A DNA stretch of 64,000 bases. It comes from Chlorocebus sabaeus (lineage: Eukaryota; Chordata; Mammalia; Primates; Cercopithecidae). The DNA is taken from positions 91,633,137 to 91,697,136 of the forward strand of contig NC_132923.1 of NCBI RefSeq assembly GCF_047675955.1. The letters are read 5' to 3'. Numbering within the stretch: the first letter of the stretch is position 1; every line of letters starts with the position of its first letter. The notes under the pieces are model-generated. The model made no database searches and was not told the DNA's origin. It saw nothing but the letters and a program-made list of their open reading frames with translations. Of the stretch, positions 60,857 to 64,000 are shown one piece after another. The position numbers and the translations under genes were made by a program.

Positions 60857-60866
60857 GCCCCGCCCC
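60857..60866 (-). promoter_or_regulatory. GC box (Sp1/KLF-type)
   Basis: gccccgcccc, the reverse complement of a consensus GC box, lies 109 bases upstream of the ZSWIM5 start codon. A second candidate is the repeated 'gggcgggcgggcg' at about 60,588-60,600. Confidence 0.55.
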
Positions 60867-60950
60867 GCTCGGCGCCGCCGCTGGGCGCTTGCGCGGGGCG
60901 CGTGGCCGTGGCCGGGGTCTCCACCGCAGCCCGAGCCGCCGCCGCCGCCT

Positions 60951-60966
60951 CAGTCAGTCAGTCAGT
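60951..60966 (+). repeat. (CAGT)4 in ZSWIM5 5' UTR
   Basis: Four tandem CAGT units end nine bases before the ATG, directly after a short (gcc)n run. Both could vary in length between individuals. Confidence 0.85.
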
Positions 60967-60974
60967 CCCCAGCA

Positions 60975-61569
60975 ATGGCGGACGGAGGTGAGCAAGAGGA
61001 GCTGCTCTCCCCGTCACCGGTCTCTCCGGCCAAGCGGCTGTGTTCGTGGCCCAGCCCGCAGGCTCACCACCCTCGCGGTTCACCCGGGGCAGCCGGCGGA
61101 GGGGCAGGGAGCGTCGGCAGCAGCTGCCTGGTCCTCGGGGCCCGCCCCCACCTGCAGCCGGAGTCCTTACTGGACTGCGCCGCCAAGACGGTGGCGGAAA
61201 AGTGGGCGTACGAACGGGTGGAGGAGCGCTTCGAGCGGATCCCGGAGCCCGTGCAGCGCCGCATCGTCTACTGGTCCTTCCCGCGGAATGAGCGGGAGAT
61301 CTGCATGTACTCCAGCTTCCAGTACCGGGGCGGCCCCAGCGCCAGCGCGGCTGGCGGCGCCGCGGGGGCTTCACCGGCCGAGGAGGGGCCGCCGCCACCT
61401 CCCGGGGCCGCCGCTCCGGCCGGCTCCGCCCCCGGGGGCGTCGCGGCTGGGGCATCCCCCGGGCTGGGCGCTGGGGCCGGCGCGGCCGGCTGCGGTGGCG
61501 AGGGGCTCCCTTTCCGCCGGGGCATCCGTCTGCTGGACAGCGGCTCCGTGGAGAACGTGCTGCAAGTCG
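60975..61569 (+). CDS. ZSWIM5: ZSWIM5 first coding exon (partial gene, N-terminal 198 codons)
   Basis: The translation (MADGGEQEELLSPSPVSP...) is recognisable as the N-terminus of ZSWIM5, a zinc-finger SWIM-domain protein; the full protein is roughly 1,200 residues, so this exon gives about a sixth. Seen: a Ser/Pro-rich start with a PAKRL basic patch (residues 18-22); a Gly/Ala/Pro-rich linker (33-58); a charged conserved block (63-117) with VAEKW, RVEERFERIPEPVQRR and VYWSFP, shared with the paralogue ZSWIM6; a long Gly/Ala/Pro low-complexity stretch (118-177); and a conserved end, LPFRRGIRLLDSGSVENVLQV. The exon ends after the first base of a Gly codon (phase 1), as I recall for the family. 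The SWIM finger lies in later exons outside the window. The start has G at -3 and +4, a strong Kozak context. Family knowledge: the related ZSWIM8 is a Cullin-RING ligase substrate receptor; a similar role here is inference. ZSWIM6 is the alternative but has a different extreme N-terminus. Confidence 0.93.
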
Positions 61570-61575
61570 GTAGGT
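61570..61575 (+). other. Splice donor of ZSWIM5 exon 1
   Basis: The coding sequence runs into 'gtcg|gtaggt', a good U2-type donor. It falls exactly where the conserved LQVG motif is interrupted in ZSWIM-family genes. A second GT four bases later (61,574) is a weaker alternative. The frame reads on past the donor to a stop at 61,634, but that stretch has no family similarity and is intron. Confidence 0.85.
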
Positions 61576-64000
61576 GCTCGCCCGGGCGCTCTCGGGTGCT
61601 CAGCCTCCTCTTCCGCAGGTGCCTCTTTGCCTGAGCCCTGGGGCCGAGACCCCGCCTTCTGCCCAACTCCTGTACCCCTGCCGAAGGACGAACAAGTCAC
61701 AAAAACTTTTTTCAACCTTTCACTCAGGTCCACCACTGCTCTTTTCCTCCACTGATCCTCCACCCCCATTTCTTTTTGTTTGAAGGGCGAATAGATCTCT
61801 CTTCTTCACTCTTTCTACTCCCCACACCAAGGCAAAGAGAATGGGAGGTATGTCTTTTTGGATGTAATAATTTCACAAATGCATTGTCCTAATTTAAGTT
61901 TGGAGAGGGGATGATTGTTAGTAAATCTGGAACAAGCGGTTTTAGAGGGAGCGTTTGAGGGACAGACTGTCAGAGGCAATCAATAGCCCTAGCCGATTAA
62001 GCCTCGATGAAATTAACTTTAACACTTGGAAAAGAGCCCCAACAAAATCCTGCATGTTTCACACAGTTTTAATTATCTGCGTTAGGATTTTTCCCCTGGA
62101 TCAGTGATGCCTGGGAATCTAGGCTGCGGACTAACAATAACCGAAGATGGAAATGTGACAGCTTCTCCTCCACACCCCCACCCAAGGAAAAAAAAAAAAA
62201 AAAAAAAAAGCCATACAATCTGGAGTGGGGGTGGGGTCTCTCTTCCTTGTCAGACTGGGGTAAATCAAAAGCTGATCACGCTGGGTTTTTCAAAAGCTTC
62301 TCATTTAACAAGTCGTACTTGCTTTTATCTTTTTGTTATGGGAAAATATACAAGTGATTTCTTCCTTTACTCCTCCGGAGCTTCTAGTCAGTTTGTTAAT
62401 CTTATTAAACATATAAATACAGTGCTTCCGATTCGTGGAATGGTTAAGGAGAAAGAGAAAAAAATGACATTGATTAACATTGACTTTGCTATGTGGAAAA
62501 TTAAAACACGAATTTTTTTCTATTTGGATTATTATAGCATTCTGGAAGTACATATCTTTACGTACTTTATGTTAAGCTAGATCTTGTTTTGTTGTACACT
62601 ATATGCTCATATAAATCGAAGAAAATACTGATTTTTGAAAGGAATTGGAGGGAGATCGTTTTTAGAATTAAGCACAGAGAGACACAAACCCCAGACGTCT
62701 AGCTCTCCAGGTAAAACCAACATATTTGAAAAATGTTTTTCTTTGAATCGTGCTGTTTGATATAAAGTAATCTGCTTCTGGTTATTGAGAATCATTGATT
62801 CCTGTGTTTCTAACCAAAACAACAGCATACCACAATTTATTTTGCAAATGTGAAATATAAATTTATCTTGTGCCAGAATATAGTGACAGTGGCTTGAGCA
62901 AGTTTTGTTTATTTGAAAGAGGTTAGTCCTTTGTTTATTTGTGTATATTTTTGAAAGAGTGACTTGAATAAACATGTAATTAAGGTGTACAGCTTTAATA
63001 CTGAAACACTGAAAACATGAAAATAAATACATTTTCCTATTAGTCTGTAAATTTTAATTTTTCTGAGTTTAGATCATTTAACTTTTAAGATTCTTGTTTC
63101 AAATATTTTAAATTGAAAAGGGTCAATTTAAGTGGTCGTTTTGTAGTGAGAGATAGATAAGGAAGAGTTTTCAAACTTGAGGGAGCAAATGAAAGAGAGG
63201 AAGAGTTTTAAAGAAGTGTCTATTTTTAAAGTGACTGAAGTGTCACGTTGCAAATGAAATCGGATATTTTTGTTAATCTAGATCATGTTTAAATCAGATA
63301 TTTCCCCTTTATAATATGAAAGTTAATGTGGTTCTGGAGTTATAGGCTCTCATATTATAGTTTCAGGAACCTTGAGAAAAGACACATATAAACAAACATG
63401 TTTTGTGATTGCCTTTGGATTTCAAAGACGAAGACCGGTGAATAAAGTTATCCCTTTAAGTTTATGCTACTTGAGAACCATGAGCTGTGTAATTTTTATT
63501 ATTCTGACCTTAATTTAGGTTAGTAAGTATAGGAGAGAAGGATAGCCTGTTCTGCATCTTTTTGAGTTCTGTATTTTGGTATGAACCACCTTTAATAGAG
63601 ACATATCCCCCGTCTCCTAAACTTAAAATTATAATTAAATTACTTAATCTAGAAAGTAGGCTTTCTAAAGTATTGCCAAGAGATGAGGAAGGAAGTGATT
63701 TGTATATACCAAGATAGTAATCGTGTTCTTCAGTTTATAAGTGCACTTCAAACTCAATATTACTAAGTGATGCTAATTAAGAATTCTACATATTTCCTTA
63801 CTGTTTCTAAACGATAGAACCTCAGATTTCGGAAGTTACTGAAGGCCGATGCTTTAGGAAGAACAGAAAGTTGGGGTACTTCTGTGACAACATCCTTTTA
63901 GGAAAAAGAGTCATAAGGAAATTTAATGAAAAAGGGAATTTAAATGAAAAAAGCACAAACAAAAAAGCCTTCAGGGCAAATAAATTAAAAACAAACAAAA
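61576..64000 (+). other. ZSWIM5 intron 1, 5' part, no repeats recognised
   Basis: After the CpG island fades (about 61,620) the sequence becomes AT-rich. I see no Alu, L1 or LTR sequence in these 2.4 kb, only a 20-base A run near 62,189-62,209. No further exon with similarity to ZSWIM5 is visible. The intron continues beyond the window. Confidence 0.75.

Larger units (their letters stand above)
60560..61620 (+). promoter_or_regulatory. CpG island covering ZSWIM5 promoter, 5' UTR and exon 1
   Basis: About 1 kb of very GC-rich sequence dense in undepleted CG dinucleotides, with sharp edges against AT-rich DNA on both sides. It contains GC boxes, runs of cgg/ccg, and the ZSWIM5 start codon. No TATA box is evident, so dispersed CpG-island initiation is likely. 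The exact transcription start cannot be read from sequence. Confidence 0.9.

Noticed and set aside
60368..60991. Long frames on both strands across the CpG island (for example 60,368-60,991, 60,889-61,755, minus 60,958-61,455)
   Set aside because: High GC content depletes stop codons; only the frame starting at 60,975 has family similarity. Some of these frames start with GTG or TTG, not ATG.
62104..62580. 158-residue frame in ZSWIM5 intron 1
   Set aside because: Runs through an A20 tract (Lys run) and AT-rich intron; no family similarity or splice sites.
1..64000. CRISPR-like or phage-like repeat arrays
   Set aside because: All repeated blocks are explained by Alu, L1, MaLR and microsatellites; spacing and sequence do not fit a repeat-spacer array.

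Overview
This is a stretch of Old World monkey nuclear DNA, most likely from a cercopithecine such as a macaque or baboon. It is crowded with Alu, L1, MaLR and endogenous retrovirus insertions. Several of the youngest Alus carry the sequence variants I associate with cercopithecine AluY lineages (a 'ctcaagcctgtaatcccag' opening, 'ggcgaggtggcgggcgcc' in the middle, and 'gatcyggccactgcac' near the end). The species assignment rests on that pattern only. No bacterial or phage genes, tRNA or rRNA genes, or CRISPR arrays are visible.

The only real protein-coding gene starts near the right end. A CpG island (about 60,560-61,620) holds the 5' UTR and first coding exon of ZSWIM5 (coding 60,975-61,569, donor GT at 61,570), read on the + strand. 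The rest of the window to 64,000 is the start of its large first intron. The last 4 kb are almost free of repeats, in sharp contrast to the 59 kb before it, which is upstream intergenic DNA.

The upstream region, left to right: 1,038-3,946 is a complete THE1-type MaLR provirus (minus orientation, two LTRs, 5-bp target duplication, two Alus inside). 4,000-9,700 is mainly Alus with a probable ERV LTR, hAT relics (MER5A, MER20) and L2/MIR relics. 9,769-10,803 is a processed retrocopy of ATP6V1G1 on the minus strand with an intact 116-codon frame, inserted in an old L1. 11,690-13,243 is the 5' end of a primate L1 (5' UTR and start of ORF1, minus). 13,651-14,285 is an ERV1-type LTR and 14,315-16,951 a complete MST-type MaLR provirus, both inside an old L1 tail. 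23,300-23,690 is a long polypyrimidine tract. 26,504-26,866 is a solo THE1 LTR. 28,321-34,205 is an old L1 with an MST provirus, a young L1 fragment and Alus nested in it. 35,667-35,744 is a MADE1 hairpin. 39,386-39,763 is a solo MST LTR. 39,780-43,050 looks like an ERV-L internal relic. 43,056-44,640 is an Hsmar1 mariner split by an Alu. 48,788-49,550 is an LTR7 plus HERV-H leader. 50,588-54,570 holds an MLT2 LTR and a class III ERV pol relic. 54,575-60,000 is L1, Alu and L2 debris.

Nothing here amounts to a new biological system. The observations most worth checking are the open ATP6V1G1 retrocopy, a fold-back duplication inside an MST LTR, a 54-bp inverted pair of unexplained segments at 4,467 and 7,546, two oddly truncated Alus with intact target duplications, and the ZSWIM5 promoter (a GGGGT repeat and an in-frame upstream ATG). 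Repeat family names come from recognition by eye, without a library search, and boundaries without a stated target duplication are good to about 10-20 bases.
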